Below the pieces are notes generated by a model. That model ran no database searches. It worked only from the letters and a program-made list of their open reading frames with translations, and was not told where the DNA came from. The position numbers were made by a program, and so were the translations under genes. Source: Streptococcus zalophi (lineage in GTDB: Bacteria; Bacillota; Bacilli; Lactobacillales; Streptococcaceae). From it: DNA of 64,000 bases. Below, piece after piece: positions 1-9,021 of the stretch. The stretch is from the NCBI RefSeq assembly GCF_016481285.1, contig NZ_JAENBP010000004.1, forward strand, positions 93,673-157,672. The letters run 5' to 3'. The number at the start of each line of letters is the position of its first letter. Positions within the stretch are counted from its first letter, which is position 1.

Positions 1-594
1 TCAAAACACTCCAAAGATGCTGGTGATGGAATTAATGCTATCATTCGATTGATTGAGGGATTGTCTCCAATACAAACACATTCTACCATTGATTTTTTAC
101 TAACTCATATAGGACATGATGGAACAGGTAGTCAATTGTTTGGTAAAATTGAAGATGAACCTTCAGGACAATTATCATTTAATGTAGCTGGCTTAACGAT
201 TGATGAAAATCATTCAGAAATTCGAATAGATATGAGAATTCCTGTTTTAGCTGATAAAGATGCATTAGTGAAACAATTATCAGAAACGGTGGCCCAATAC
301 GGTTTAGTTTATGAAGAATTTGACTATGTTAGACCTCTTTACGTCCCACTAGATAGTCAATTGGTTCAAACATTGTTGTCTGTATATAGAGATATGACTG
401 GGGATATGTCTCCTGCTATGTCATCAGGGGGCGCTACTTTTGCTAGAACAATGAAAAATTGTGTTGCTTTTGGAGCAGCCTTCCCTCATACGTTATTAAC
501 AGAACATCAGGAAAACGAAAGAATTCCATTGAATGATTTATACAAAGCCATGTCAATTTATGCTGAAGCTATTTATCGTTTATTAATGTTATAA
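1..594 (+). CDS. arcT: M20 family peptidase of the arginine deiminase operon (5' end missing)
   Basis: The reading frame is open from base 1, so the gene starts outside the window and only the C-terminal ~197 residues are visible. The first residues ([12 protein letters not shown]) resemble the dimerisation-domain edge of M20 zinc peptidases of the dipeptidase/ArgE-DapE type, and a late [11 protein letters not shown] stretch fits the C-terminal catalytic half. In S. pyogenes-type arc operons an M20 (Xaa-His dipeptidase-like) gene precedes arcC, and here arcC starts 14 nt downstream. Likely cytoplasmic, perhaps supplying arginine from peptides. The peptidase family is fairly sure, the substrate is inferred from context. 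Confidence 0.75.
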   Translation, partial: SKHSKDAGDGINAIIRLIEGLSPIQTHSTIDFLLTHIGHDGTGSQLFGKIEDEPSGQLSFNVAGLTIDENHSEIRIDMRIPVLADKDALVKQLSETVAQYGLVYEEFDYVRPLYVPLDSQLVQTLLSVYRDMTGDMSPAMSSGGATFARTMKNCVAFGAAFPHTLLTEHQENERIPLNDLYKAMSIYAEAIYRLLML

Positions 595-608
595 TGGAGG
601 AATTTTAT

Positions 609-1556
609 ATGGGAAAAAAAATAGTTGTTGCCCTAGGGGGAAATGCTATTCTTTCAACAGATGCTTCTGCAAAAGCGCAACAAGAAGCTCTTATCCAAAC
701 ATCAAAATCATTAGTTAAATTTATTGAAAATGGTGATGATTTAATTATTACTCATGGCAATGGTCCACAAGTTGGTAATTTATTACTACAACAAGCTGCA
801 GCTGATTCTGAAAAAAATCCTGCTATGCCATTAGATACCTGTGTGGCAATGACTGAAGGTAGTATTGGTTTTTGGTTGGATAATGCTCTTGTCAATGAAT
901 TACAAGAAAAAGGCATTAAAAAAGAAGTGGCAACCATTGTCACTCAAGTGATTGTTTCTGAAGATGATCCTGCCTTCAAAAATCCAACTAAACCAATTGG
1001 ACCTTTCTTAACCGAAGAAGAAGCTAAAAAACAAGAAGCTGAAACTAAAGCTAGTTTTAAAGAAGATGCTGGACGTGGCTGGCGTAAGGTGGTGCCATCA
1101 CCAAAACCAGTTGGTATTAAAGAAGCTAATGTCATTAAGTCTTTAGTTGACTCTGGTATTGTTGTTATTAGTGCAGGTGGTGGTGGTATCCCAGTTGTTG
1201 AAGATACTGACACTCATAAACTCACAGGTGTTGAGGCAGTTATTGATAAAGATTTTGCTAGTCAAACACTCTCTGAATTGGTTCAAGCCGATTTGTTTGT
1301 CATCTTGACAGGTGTTGATAATGTTTATGTTAACTACAATAAACCTGATCAAAGAAAATTAGAAACTGTAACAGTTTCAGAGATGAAACAATACATTTCT
1401 GAAAATCAATTTGCTCCAGGTAGTATGTTACCTAAAGTAGAAGCAGCCATTGCTTTTGTTGAAAACTATCCTGAAGGTAAAGCGATTATCACCTCTCTTG
1501 AAAATATTGAAAATGTTTTAACAGGAGATGGTGGTACACAAGTTGTTAAAGATTGA
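609..1556 (+). CDS. arcC: Carbamate kinase
   Basis: Last step of arginine deiminase fermentation: carbamoyl phosphate + ADP gives ATP, CO2 and ammonia. The 315-residue protein has the amino-acid kinase N-terminus [10 protein letters not shown], the [11 protein letters not shown] loop around residue 55, and AGGGGIPV near residue 195, all typical of ArcC. An in-frame start exists at 594, but ATG 609 is preferred because GGAGGA (596-601) sits at correct spacing and the family begins MGKK. A terminator follows at 1573, so arcC is the last gene of the operon. Confidence 0.95.
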   Translation: MGKKIVVALGGNAILSTDASAKAQQEALIQTSKSLVKFIENGDDLIITHGNGPQVGNLLLQQAAADSEKNPAMPLDTCVAMTEGSIGFWLDNALVNELQEKGIKKEVATIVTQVIVSEDDPAFKNPTKPIGPFLTEEEAKKQEAETKASFKEDAGRGWRKVVPSPKPVGIKEANVIKSLVDSGIVVISAGGGGIPVVEDTDTHKLTGVEAVIDKDFASQTLSELVQADLFVILTGVDNVYVNYNKPDQRKLETVTVSEMKQYISENQFAPGSMLPKVEAAIAFVENYPEGKAIITSLENIENVLTGDGGTQVVKD

Positions 1557-1572
1557 AAACTTTAATTACCAT

Positions 1573-1604
1573 AAAAGTCCTTCTTTTCTAGGAAGGGCTT
1601 TTTT
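1573..1604 (+). terminator. Intrinsic terminator of the arc operon
   Basis: AAAAGTCCTTC and GAAGGGCTTTT pair around an 8-nt loop and run into six T residues, 16 nt after the arcC stop. Confidence 0.85.
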
Positions 1605-1707
1605 GATGAAATAAAAAACTTTCATTTCTCTTTTAAATGAAAATTTGAGAGTTTGAAAGAAATAATTTGGAGAACAAAAACATTTTTAAGCTGAATTTAA
1701 TCCAATA

Positions 1708-1716
1708 TGGTAAAAT
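1708..1716 (+). promoter_or_regulatory. Extended -10 promoter for rsmD-coaD-sepM
   Basis: TGGTAAAAT matches an extended -10 (TG at 1708, TAAAAT at 1711-1716). No clear -35 is visible, as expected for this class. It is the only good candidate between the arc terminator and rsmD. Confidence 0.55.
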
Positions 1717-1779
1717 AATAAACAACAAAGACTAATCAATCGTCTTATCAAAGAAAAAATAGTATCAGGAGGTAATATT

Positions 1780-2319
1780 TTGAAAGTGATTGCTGGTCAA
1801 TTTCGTGGTAGACCACTTATTACCCTAGATGGCAAAACCACGCGACCAACCTCAGATAAAGTCAAAGGTGCTATTTTTAGTATGATTGGTCCCTTTTTTG
1901 ACGGTGGTAGGGCCTTGGATCTTTTTTCTGGCAGTGGGAGTTTAGGCATTGAAGCTGTTTCAAGAGGCATGTCAGAAGCAGTTTTGGTAGAAAAAGATTA
2001 TCGTGCTCAAAAAGTCATTGCAGAAAACATTAAAATGACTAAGACTAAAAACCAATTGAAACTCTTAAAGATGGATGCTAAAAAAGCATTAGCCCAATTA
2101 GATGGTCAATTTGACTTAGTTTTATTAGACCCACCATATGCTAAAGAAGAGATTGTCAAGACGATTTCTCAACTAGAAGAGCTAGGTCTTCTTTCAAAAG
2201 ATGTGATGATTGTTTGTGAAACAGATAAAACTGTATCACTACCAAAAGAAGTTAGTGATTTTGGAATTTGGAAACAAAAAACTTATGGAATTAGTAAGGT
2301 AACCGTTTATGTCAGATAA
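1780..2319 (+). CDS. rsmD: 16S rRNA (guanine966-N2)-methyltransferase
   Basis: SAM-dependent methyltransferase that modifies G966 of 16S rRNA during 30S assembly. The 179-residue protein shows the N-terminal VIAGQFRGRPL and RPTSDKVKGAIF motifs, SAM motif I DLFSGSGSLG at 47-56, and the catalytic DPPY at 117-120. The start is TTG, chosen because AGGAGG (1767-1772) lies 7 nt upstream. The 3' end overlaps coaD by 11 bp, the usual Firmicute pairing. Confidence 0.95.
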   Translation: MKVIAGQFRGRPLITLDGKTTRPTSDKVKGAIFSMIGPFFDGGRALDLFSGSGSLGIEAVSRGMSEAVLVEKDYRAQKVIAENIKMTKTKNQLKLLKMDAKKALAQLDGQFDLVLLDPPYAKEEIVKTISQLEELGLLSKDVMIVCETDKTVSLPKEVSDFGIWKQKTYGISKVTVYVR

Positions 2320-2809
2320 AATAGGATTATATACAGGCACATTTGACCCAGTCACAACGGGTCATATTGATGTCATTAAAAGAGCAGCAAAGCTAGTTGA
2401 TAAACTCTATGTTGGTTTGTTTTACAATAAGGAAAAAACCACCTTGTTTTCTAAAGAGCTAAGAGAAAAGATGCTTGTCAATGCTTTGGCAGAATTTGAT
2501 AATATCATAGTGATAACGTCTAGTAATACCTTAACTGTTGATGTTGCCAAAAAAATTGGTGCCAGTGTGTTGATTAGAGGGATAAGAAATTCTGAAGATT
2601 TGAATTATGAGATGGGGCTTGAGTTTTTTAATCATCATCTGTCTTCAACTATTGAAACGGTTTATCTGTTATCAAAACCTAGTTTGCAATCGATTAGTTC
2701 AAGTCGTGTGAGAGAATTATTGCACTTTAAGCAAGATATTTCTCAGTTTGTCCCAAATAGTGTCGTAGAAGAATTGGAGAGAATTAGTGAAAACAATAAA
2801 ACAATTTAA
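2309..2809 (+). CDS. coaD: Phosphopantetheine adenylyltransferase
   Basis: Fourth step of coenzyme A synthesis: 4'-phosphopantetheine + ATP gives dephospho-CoA. The 166-residue length is standard. The nucleotidyltransferase signature TGTFDPVTTGH is at residues 9-19, and the SISSSRVREL motif near residue 130 corresponds to the ISSTxxR ATP-binding motif of the family. It overlaps rsmD upstream and sepM downstream (23 bp), so the three genes are probably translationally coupled. coaE, the last step of the pathway, lies at 42270. Confidence 0.96.
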   Translation: MSDKIGLYTGTFDPVTTGHIDVIKRAAKLVDKLYVGLFYNKEKTTLFSKELREKMLVNALAEFDNIIVITSSNTLTVDVAKKIGASVLIRGIRNSEDLNYEMGLEFFNHHLSSTIETVYLLSKPSLQSISSSRVRELLHFKQDISQFVPNSVVEELERISENNKTI

Positions 2810-3827
2810 ATGGTGGTTCGTTACTCTTTTTACAGTATTATTTATGATTGGTGCGGTTGCGATTCCTCTTCCTTATTACATGGAAACCCCAGGTGGTGCT
2901 TATGATATTAGAAGTGTTTTAACCGTTAATGAAACAGATGATAATGATGAAGGTTCTTATAACTTTGTTGCGGTAACTGTGAGTCGTGCTAGCCTTGCAC
3001 AAATTATCTATTCTTGGCTCACACCTTTTGCAGATATTACAAGTATTGAAGAGACAACCGGTGGCTATAGTCAAGAAGACTACTGGCGTATCAATCAGTT
3101 TTACATGGAGACTTCACAAAATAGTGCCATTTACCAAGCCTTAAAGTTGGCTGGGAAAGAAGCTAAATTAGACTATCAAGGGGTTTATGTTCTTAGTGTT
3201 TCTGAGGATTCAACCTTTAAAAATGTCCTCAATCTTGCTGATACTGTAACAGGTGTTAATGGTAAAAGCTTTGAGTCTTCACAAGATTTGATTAACTATG
3301 TGGGTGGATTAAGCATTGGTGATGATGTTACCGTTCAATACACGTCAAATGGCAATGAGGAAAGTGCTACTGGTAAAATTATAAAACTAGAAAATGGTAA
3401 AAATGGTATCGGTATTGGTTTAGTTGATCATACTGAAGTTAATACTGAAATTCCAGTAACCTTTAACACTGAAGGTGTTGGTGGACCTAGTGCTGGCTTG
3501 ATGTTTACTCTTGATATTTATGACCAACTCATTGATGAGGATTTAAGAAAGGGACGTATTATTGCTGGAACAGGAACCATTGAACAAGATGGTTCTGTCG
3601 GTGATATTGGTGGCATTGATAAAAAAGTTGTCTCTGCTGATGAGATTGGTGCTAGCATTTTCTTTGCTCCTAACAATCCAGTGCCTGATGAACTCAAAAA
3701 AATAAACCCTGACGCCAAAACCAATTATGAAGAAGCTTTAGAAGCTGCTAAGGCATTAAAAACAGACATGACAATTGTTCCTGTTAAGACAGTGGAAGAA
3801 GCGATTGCATATTTAAGAGAACATTAA
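2787..3827 (+). CDS. sepM: SepM-type membrane protease with PDZ and Lon-like domains
   Basis: Surface-facing serine protease of the YlbL/SepM family; in S. mutans SepM trims the competence pheromone. The 346-residue protein has one N-terminal membrane segment (about 10-28), a PDZ region (about 125-210) and a C-terminal Lon-type domain. The catalytic dyad is visible: Ser235 in GGPSAG and Lys280 in GGIDKK. The GTG start lies inside coaD; no other start would keep the whole signal anchor. The family is certain; whether it processes a pheromone here is inference, since no comC is in the window. Confidence 0.88.
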   Translation: MKTIKQFKWWFVTLFTVLFMIGAVAIPLPYYMETPGGAYDIRSVLTVNETDDNDEGSYNFVAVTVSRASLAQIIYSWLTPFADITSIEETTGGYSQEDYWRINQFYMETSQNSAIYQALKLAGKEAKLDYQGVYVLSVSEDSTFKNVLNLADTVTGVNGKSFESSQDLINYVGGLSIGDDVTVQYTSNGNEESATGKIIKLENGKNGIGIGLVDHTEVNTEIPVTFNTEGVGGPSAGLMFTLDIYDQLIDEDLRKGRIIAGTGTIEQDGSVGDIGGIDKKVVSADEIGASIFFAPNNPVPDELKKINPDAKTNYEEALEAAKALKTDMTIVPVKTVEEAIAYLREH

Positions 3828-3833
3828 AAGTGA

Positions 3834-3871
3834 ACGAAATGCAGAAATAAATTATTCTGTGTTTCGTTTTT
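3834..3871 (+). terminator. Intrinsic terminator after sepM
   Basis: ACGAAATGCAGAA pairs with TTCTGTGTTTCGT (with two G-T wobbles) around an AT-rich loop, followed by a T run; it starts a few bases after the stop codon. Confidence 0.8.
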
Positions 3872-3918
3872 GTTAGGTAGTTATATCATCAAATATGTTG
3901 TTAATCTTTTGTCTTCAC

Positions 3919-3946
3919 TTACAAAAAAAGAAAAATAGTGTATAAT
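3919..3946 (+). promoter_or_regulatory. Promoter for yutD-rlmN-vanZ
   Basis: TTACAA (3919-3924) and TATAAT (3941-3946) are separated by 16 nt, about 80 nt before the yutD start. Confidence 0.7.
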
Positions 3947-4025
3947 GATTAGGTTAAGAAAAATAAATTATCCTTAAATAATAACGTTAAAAATGACCTA
4001 CAAAAATTAAAACGAAAGGAAGATT

Positions 4026-4616
4026 ATGAGAAAAGAAGTAGACCCTGAATTATTTAATTACAATAAATTTCCCGGTCCTCAATTTGTGTCATTTGATAAT
4101 ATCGTGAAATCAGATGAGATTCAGTTTACCATGCTTGAAAATTTCAAAAATGCTTTTGACACAACCAGTTTTAGCCAACGTTTTTCAGAATTAATGCTGA
4201 AATATGATTACATTGTTGGGGATTGGGCGAGCGACCAACTTCGTCTAAAAGGCTTTTATAAAGATGATAAGAAGACGACCAATTCTTTGAAAATTAGTCG
4301 TTTAGAAGACTATTTAAAAGAGTATTGTAGTTTTGGTTGTGCTTATTTTGTTTTAGAAAATAAAGAACCAAAAGAGATGCCTAAAGAAGAATTCAAAGGA
4401 CGTCCTAGAAAACGTAGACCAAGACGTAAAAAATCATCAAATCAAAATTCCAAGGCTTCTCAAACAAATAAAAATCAAAAAGAATCATCCAAAAATCAAA
4501 ATTTTCAGCTAAAGAAAACAAAACGCAAAAAACAGGTTAAAAATCAACAAAAAGAGAAGTCTCAAAAAAATGGAGACAATGAATTTATTATCAGGAAAAA
4601 AGGAAATAACAAATGA
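4026..4616 (+). CDS. yutD: YutD-family (DUF1027) protein with Lys/Asn/Gln-rich tail
   Basis: A conserved Firmicute protein of unknown function, recognised from the FNYNKFPGP start, the [19 protein letters not shown] block (residues 60-78) and its place directly upstream of rlmN. The conserved part ends near residue 120. The remaining ~75 residues are a low-complexity tail very rich in K, N, Q, R and S, which suggests a disordered, nucleic-acid-contacting extension; Bacillus YutD lacks it. The stop overlaps the rlmN start by 4 bp (ATGA). The function is not known. Confidence 0.85.
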   Translation: MRKEVDPELFNYNKFPGPQFVSFDNIVKSDEIQFTMLENFKNAFDTTSFSQRFSELMLKYDYIVGDWASDQLRLKGFYKDDKKTTNSLKISRLEDYLKEYCSFGCAYFVLENKEPKEMPKEEFKGRPRKRRPRRKKSSNQNSKASQTNKNQKESSKNQNFQLKKTKRKKQVKNQQKEKSQKNGDNEFIIRKKGNNK

Positions 4617-5677
4617 AACCTTCTATATATGGGCTCACCCGTGAAGAAGTGATTAAGTGGGCATTAGATAACGGTGAAAAAAAGTTTCGTGCCAAACAAA
4701 TATGGGATTGGTTGTATCGTAAACGTATTCAACAATTTGACGAAATGACAAATGTTTCTAAGGTTACCATTGATAAATTAAAGGAGCAGTTTTGTCTTAA
4801 CCCACTAACTCAAAAAATTGTTCAAGAATCTTCTGACGGTACTGTCAAGTACTTGTTTGAATTACCGGATGGCATGTTGATTGAAACAGTATTGATGAGA
4901 CAACATTATGGCTTATCAGTTTGTGTGACAACACAAGTTGGTTGTAATATTGGTTGTACGTTTTGTGCGAGTGGTCTCATTAAAAAACAAAGAGATTTAA
5001 CAAGTGGAGAAATAACTGCTCAAATCATGCTGGTTCAAAAATACTTTGATGACAGAAATCTAGGTGAGCGCGTGAGCCATGTCGTGGTGATGGGGATTGG
5101 CGAACCATTTGACAACTACAAAAATGTCCTCTCCTTTTTAAAAACGATTAATGATGACAATGGGCTTGCTATTGGTGCTCGTCACATCACTGTTTCAACC
5201 TCTGGTTTAGCACACAAAATAAAAGAGTTTGCTAATGAAGGGATTCAAGTGAACTTAGCTGTTTCTCTTCATGCCCCTAATAATGACTTAAGAACTAGCA
5301 TTATGAAGATTAATCGCGCTTTTCCGCTTGAGAAATTATTTGATGCCATTCATTACTATATTCAAACAACCAATCGTCGAGTGACATTTGAATACATCAT
5401 GTTAAATGAAGTCAACGATAGTGTTAAAGAAGCAACTGAGTTGAGTCAGTTATTAAAAGACATTAAAAAATTGTCCTATGTCAACTTAATCCCGTATAAT
5501 CCAGTGTCAGAGCATGATCAATACAGTAGAAGTCCCAAAAATCGAGTATCGGCTTTTTATGATGTTCTAAAAAAACATGGCATTAATTGTGTGGTGAGAC
5601 AAGAACATGGTACAGATATTGATGCAGCCTGTGGTCAATTAAGATCAAAAACAATGAAAAAAGAGATGGCTGTATAA
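4613..5677 (+). CDS. rlmN: 23S rRNA/tRNA (adenine-C2)-methyltransferase, radical SAM
   Basis: Methylates A2503 in 23S rRNA and A37 in certain tRNAs by a radical SAM mechanism. The 354-residue protein has the cluster-binding CNIGCTFC (Cys111, Cys115, Cys118), the GEPFDNY motif and the C-terminal mechanistic cysteine Cys340 in DAACGQL. The ATGA overlap with yutD indicates translational coupling. Normal length and no missing residues. Confidence 0.97.
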   Translation: MKPSIYGLTREEVIKWALDNGEKKFRAKQIWDWLYRKRIQQFDEMTNVSKVTIDKLKEQFCLNPLTQKIVQESSDGTVKYLFELPDGMLIETVLMRQHYGLSVCVTTQVGCNIGCTFCASGLIKKQRDLTSGEITAQIMLVQKYFDDRNLGERVSHVVVMGIGEPFDNYKNVLSFLKTINDDNGLAIGARHITVSTSGLAHKIKEFANEGIQVNLAVSLHAPNNDLRTSIMKINRAFPLEKLFDAIHYYIQTTNRRVTFEYIMLNEVNDSVKEATELSQLLKDIKKLSYVNLIPYNPVSEHDQYSRSPKNRVSAFYDVLKKHGINCVVRQEHGTDIDAACGQLRSKTMKKEMAV

Positions 5678-5740
5678 TGGCAACCTGATATAAAAAAATG
5701 ATAGTTGATGTCGTGTCAGTCACAAAGGAGGAAAGAAATT

Positions 5741-6262
5741 TTGAAAAAGGCATTTGATCAGAATTTTACTCTAAAACCAAACTATCGTCTTTTGATGTTC
5801 TTTTTGGTGGGTCTTTACGCTCTATTCATTGGTCTACTTTGTTTTACCCCTCAAATCAACATTTCAGGCTTTGAAACACCCGGAATAGAGCATTATGGTC
5901 GTGTTGTAGTTCTTTTAACACCTTTTAACTCCTTAATTAATGCTGGCCAAGCAAATAATGTTTGGGAATTTCTTTGGATTATTTTTCAAAATGTCACCAA
6001 TGTTTTCTTGCTCTATCCACTTATTTTAGGACTCTTATTTTTGTTCCCCAAATTAGGATCAGTTAAAAAAATTGCTCTACTTAGTTTTCTACTCAGTTTA
6101 GGAATTGAATTGACTCAAATCCTTTTAGATATTTTAATTGAAGCTAATCGTGTTTTTGAAATTGATGACTTATGGACCAATACCCTTGGTGGTTTATTAG
6201 CTCTGCTTACTTATAATTGGATGAAACATCAGCATCAACGTCATAAAAAACCTCTGTCTTAA
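5741..6262 (+). CDS. VanZ-like membrane protein
   Basis: A 173-residue VanZ-family protein with about four hydrophobic segments and the family's conserved acidic C-terminal region (EIDDLWTNTLGG). The founding member gives low-level teicoplanin resistance in the vanA cluster, but chromosomal homologues such as this have no established role. TTG 5741 is chosen over an upstream in-frame TTG because AAAGGAGG (5724-5731) lies at the right distance. It is the last gene behind rlmN, and the terminator begins within its coding end. Confidence 0.85.
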   Translation: MKKAFDQNFTLKPNYRLLMFFLVGLYALFIGLLCFTPQINISGFETPGIEHYGRVVVLLTPFNSLINAGQANNVWEFLWIIFQNVTNVFLLYPLILGLLFLFPKLGSVKKIALLSFLLSLGIELTQILLDILIEANRVFEIDDLWTNTLGGLLALLTYNWMKHQHQRHKKPLS

Positions 6263-6275
6263 CAGAGGTTTTTTA
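6246..6275 (+). terminator. Intrinsic terminator overlapping the vanZ stop codon
   Basis: AACCTCTG and CAGAGGTT pair around a short loop that contains the TAA stop, followed by a T run. Confidence 0.85.
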
Positions 6276-6476
6276 TGATGACATGTTTTTTTAAAGAAGA
6301 TTAATTGTTTTATCAAAGAATATCAAGATTTAAATGAAACGGATTAGGAGAGTAAATGGAAATACACAGTTCTCAATCTACTAAACAACTATTTCAGCTG
6401 CTTAAACACAAAAAATAGAGTGATTATATAAGATAAACAATTTCTTGTCCTTGACTCAATAATTTGGGCTATTTTT
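6276..6476. other. Intergenic region without a confident gene
   Basis: About 280 nt separate vanZ from the dehydrogenase operon. A 20-codon frame (6356-6418) has a good AGGAG at 6346-6350, but its peptide (MEIHSSQSTKQ...) is not recognised. It could be a small peptide or the front of a lost gene. The operon promoter and cre-like site occupy the downstream end. Confidence 0.4.
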
Positions 6477-6504
6477 TTGAATTTATATTTTAGAGTGCTA
6501 TAAT
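6477..6504 (+). promoter_or_regulatory. Promoter of the 2-oxoacid dehydrogenase operon
   Basis: TTGAAT (6477-6482) and TATAAT (6499-6504) are spaced by 16 nt, and a TG at 6496-6497 makes an extended -10. Transcription should begin near 6511. Confidence 0.85.
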
Positions 6505-6511
6505 TAAATTG

Positions 6512-6526
6512 AAGAAAACGTTTTCT
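6512..6526 (+). promoter_or_regulatory. cre-like operator (CcpA) at the transcription start
   Basis: The perfect 12-base palindrome GAAAACGTTTTC (6514-6525) fits the catabolite-responsive element consensus with one mismatch. It lies immediately downstream of the predicted start site, a position where CcpA binding typically represses. This predicts glucose repression of the operon. Confidence 0.75.
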
Positions 6527-6558
6527 ATTTTTTGCTACTTTAAGAAAGGAGTGAAAAA

Positions 6559-7899
6559 GTGAAACAATATGACATTTTAATTATAGGTGCAGGACCAGGT
6601 GGTTATGTAGCAGCGGAAGAAGCAGCTAAAAATGGGAAAAAGGTAGCCGTTATTGAGCGCTCTAAAATAGGCGGTACCTGTTTAAACGTAGGTTGTATCC
6701 CGTCCAAAACCTATTTACAACACAGTCACTGGCTTCAAACATTTAAGGAAGCCGAGCAATTTGGTATTCATTCAGAAATAAGGAGGATTGATTTTTCAAA
6801 GTTAGTTGATCGTAAAAATCAGGTTGTATCAACTTTACAAGCAGGAATTCATTCAACCTTCAAAGGCTTAGGCATCGATTTTATTGAAGGAGAAGCTGAA
6901 TTTGTCAAAGAGAAACAGTTTAAAGTCAATAACCAACTGTTTTCAGGGAAAAACATTATCTTAGCAACGGGTAGTCATCCCTATGTTCCACCAATCAATG
7001 GTATTGATAAGGTTTCCTATCTAACAACTGATACTTTTTTTGATGTCAAAAAATTGCCTCAAAAATTGGTTATTATTGGCGGTGGTGTTATTGCTATTGA
7101 ATTAGCCTTTGCCATGGCACCATTAGGTGTTGATGTAACAGTTGTTGAAGTGGCTCCAGAAATTTTATTAACAGAGGATGACGCTGCTCGTAAAATCATC
7201 AAAAAAGAATTAACATCTCATTTGGGTGTTAAGATTTTTGAGCGTGCCAAAATTCAAATGATTACAAAGGATAAAGTACTTTTAGAGTCTAAAGAAATTG
7301 CTTATAGTCATTTACTAGTTGCGACTGGACGTAAACCTAACCTTGATTTAGTGCAAGCAATGGGGCTAGAGTTAACCAGCCGACAATTTGTAAAAGTGGA
7401 CGATTATTATGAAACCTCTCAGCCAGGCGTCTATGCTATTGGCGATCTCATTGAATCGTACATGTTGGCTCATGTTGCTAGTAAAGAAGGCATCAAGGCT
7501 GTTAAAGCCATTTTAAGAAATGCCGAGGAAGTACTTGATCAAACATCAGTTCCCAGAGCGTTATATACCAATCCTGAAGTAGCCTCTTTTGGCTTATCAG
7601 AAGCAGAAGCCAAAGAAGCTGGCTATGATCCAATTGTTAAGGAACTTCCTTTTTCTTACAATGGTCGAGCTATTGCTTCAAATGAAACGAAAGGATTTGT
7701 CAAACTGATTTCAGAGAAAAAATACCATCAAATTTTAGGAGCTGTTATTGTTGGACCTCATAGCACGGATTTGTTGCAGAGTCTCATTCTTTTGAAAGAT
7801 ACTGAAGCTACTTATGACCAGGTCGTTGAATCTATTTTTGCCCATCCTACAGTCTCAGAACTTATTCAAGAAGTCTCAAAAAATGTCGTTACCCAATAA
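6559..7899 (+). CDS. acoL: Dihydrolipoyl dehydrogenase (E3), no lipoyl domain
   Basis: Reoxidises dihydrolipoamide on E2 with NAD+, via FAD and a redox disulfide. The 446-residue protein has the FAD motif GAGPGGYVAAE, the disulfide Cys41/Cys46 in GTCLNVGC, the NAD-binding GGGVIAIELA around 174, and the C-terminal His429/Glu434 dyad in HPTVSE. It lacks the N-terminal lipoyl domain that some streptococcal E3 proteins carry. The GTG start follows an AAAGGAG site. It is the first gene of the operon, whereas S. pyogenes places E3 last. The gene symbol is approximate because substrate choice (pyruvate or acetoin) cannot be read off. Confidence 0.92.
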   Translation: MKQYDILIIGAGPGGYVAAEEAAKNGKKVAVIERSKIGGTCLNVGCIPSKTYLQHSHWLQTFKEAEQFGIHSEIRRIDFSKLVDRKNQVVSTLQAGIHSTFKGLGIDFIEGEAEFVKEKQFKVNNQLFSGKNIILATGSHPYVPPINGIDKVSYLTTDTFFDVKKLPQKLVIIGGGVIAIELAFAMAPLGVDVTVVEVAPEILLTEDDAARKIIKKELTSHLGVKIFERAKIQMITKDKVLLESKEIAYSHLLVATGRKPNLDLVQAMGLELTSRQFVKVDDYYETSQPGVYAIGDLIESYMLAHVASKEGIKAVKAILRNAEEVLDQTSVPRALYTNPEVASFGLSEAEAKEAGYDPIVKELPFSYNGRAIASNETKGFVKLISEKKYHQILGAVIVGPHSTDLLQSLILLKDTEATYDQVVESIFAHPTVSELIQEVSKNVVTQ

Positions 7900-7926
7900 A
7901 TCTAGAGTATTTGTGAAGGAGGATTT

Positions 7927-9003
7927 ATGATGTCACATTATCAAGACTTACCAAAAGAGTTGATGGCGTCAAAACGTCAACTGAATACGTTTGAAACGTT
8001 TGATGTTACCATTAAAACTGTTGATGATTTACAAGTAGGAGATATCCCAAAAGAAAAAATTAAATCCATCTATAAGACAATGTGGGATATCCGCAATTTT
8101 GAAGAGAGTGCCCGTCGCTTCTTTGCAGCTGGGGACATTCCAGGATTTGTTCATTTATATGCTGGTGAGGAAGCTATTGCTACCGGCGTTTGTGCCAGTC
8201 TAACAGATGAAGATTATATTACTTCAACACACAGAGGCCATGGTCATTGCGTGGCAAAAGGTGGAGACCTTAAAGGGATGATGGCAGAGATTTTTGGTAA
8301 ATCTACTGGTCTCGGTAAGGGTAAAGGTGGCTCCATGCATATTGCTGATTTAGATAAGGGAATTCTAGGAGCTAACGGAATGGTTGGTGGCGGTTTTGGA
8401 TTAGCTATCGGAGCTGCCATGCGAAATAAATATCTGAAAACGGATAGTGTAGCGGTATGTTTCTTTGGAGAAGGTGCAGCCAATGAAGGAAACTTCCATG
8501 AATGTTTGAATATGGCCTCTATTTGGAAACTTCCTGTTGTCTTCGTTAACGAAAACAACATATTTGCAGAATCAACACCTCAATGGTATTCATCTGGTTC
8601 CCCAACAATTGCTGAAAGAGCTTTAGCATATAATATGCCTGGCGTTCGTGTCAATGGCAAAGATTTATTTGCTGTTTATGAGGTTGCTAAGGATGCTATT
8701 GAACGCGCTCGCAGTGGTCAAGGTCCAACTTTAATTGAAGCGGTAACTTACCGTAATTATGGACACTTTGAAGGGGATGAACAGAAATATAAGGCTCCAG
8801 AAGGGCTTGAAAAAGACTGGGCTGATGTAGATGCTTTAGATGTTTTCAAGGATTATGTTTTGAAAGAAGGTTTACTCACAGAAGATGAGCTTTCAGAAAT
8901 TGAGAAAGAATCTGAAGATGATATAGAAGCCGCTATTGCATTTGCCCAAGAAAGTCCAATTCCTAAACCAGAAGCCTTATTAGAAGACGTCTTTGCAGAA
9001 TAA
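7927..9003 (+). CDS. acoA: 2-oxoacid/acetoin dehydrogenase E1 component, alpha subunit
   Basis: Thiamine-diphosphate-dependent decarboxylating subunit; forms an alpha2beta2 E1 with the next gene product. The 358-residue protein has the STHRGHGH motif, GKGGSMHI, and a TPP-binding segment beginning FFGEGAANEGNF and ending ENN (GxG...N pattern). The family contains both pyruvate and acetoin dehydrogenase E1-alpha; streptococcal homologues are named AcoA or PdhA. Start ATG 7927 follows GAAGGAGG; an adjacent second ATG is equally possible. Confidence 0.9.
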   Translation: MMSHYQDLPKELMASKRQLNTFETFDVTIKTVDDLQVGDIPKEKIKSIYKTMWDIRNFEESARRFFAAGDIPGFVHLYAGEEAIATGVCASLTDEDYITSTHRGHGHCVAKGGDLKGMMAEIFGKSTGLGKGKGGSMHIADLDKGILGANGMVGGGFGLAIGAAMRNKYLKTDSVAVCFFGEGAANEGNFHECLNMASIWKLPVVFVNENNIFAESTPQWYSSGSPTIAERALAYNMPGVRVNGKDLFAVYEVAKDAIERARSGQGPTLIEAVTYRNYGHFEGDEQKYKAPEGLEKDWADVDALDVFKDYVLKEGLLTEDELSEIEKESEDDIEAAIAFAQESPIPKPEALLEDVFAE

Positions 9004-9021
9004 TATGAAGGAGGATTTACA

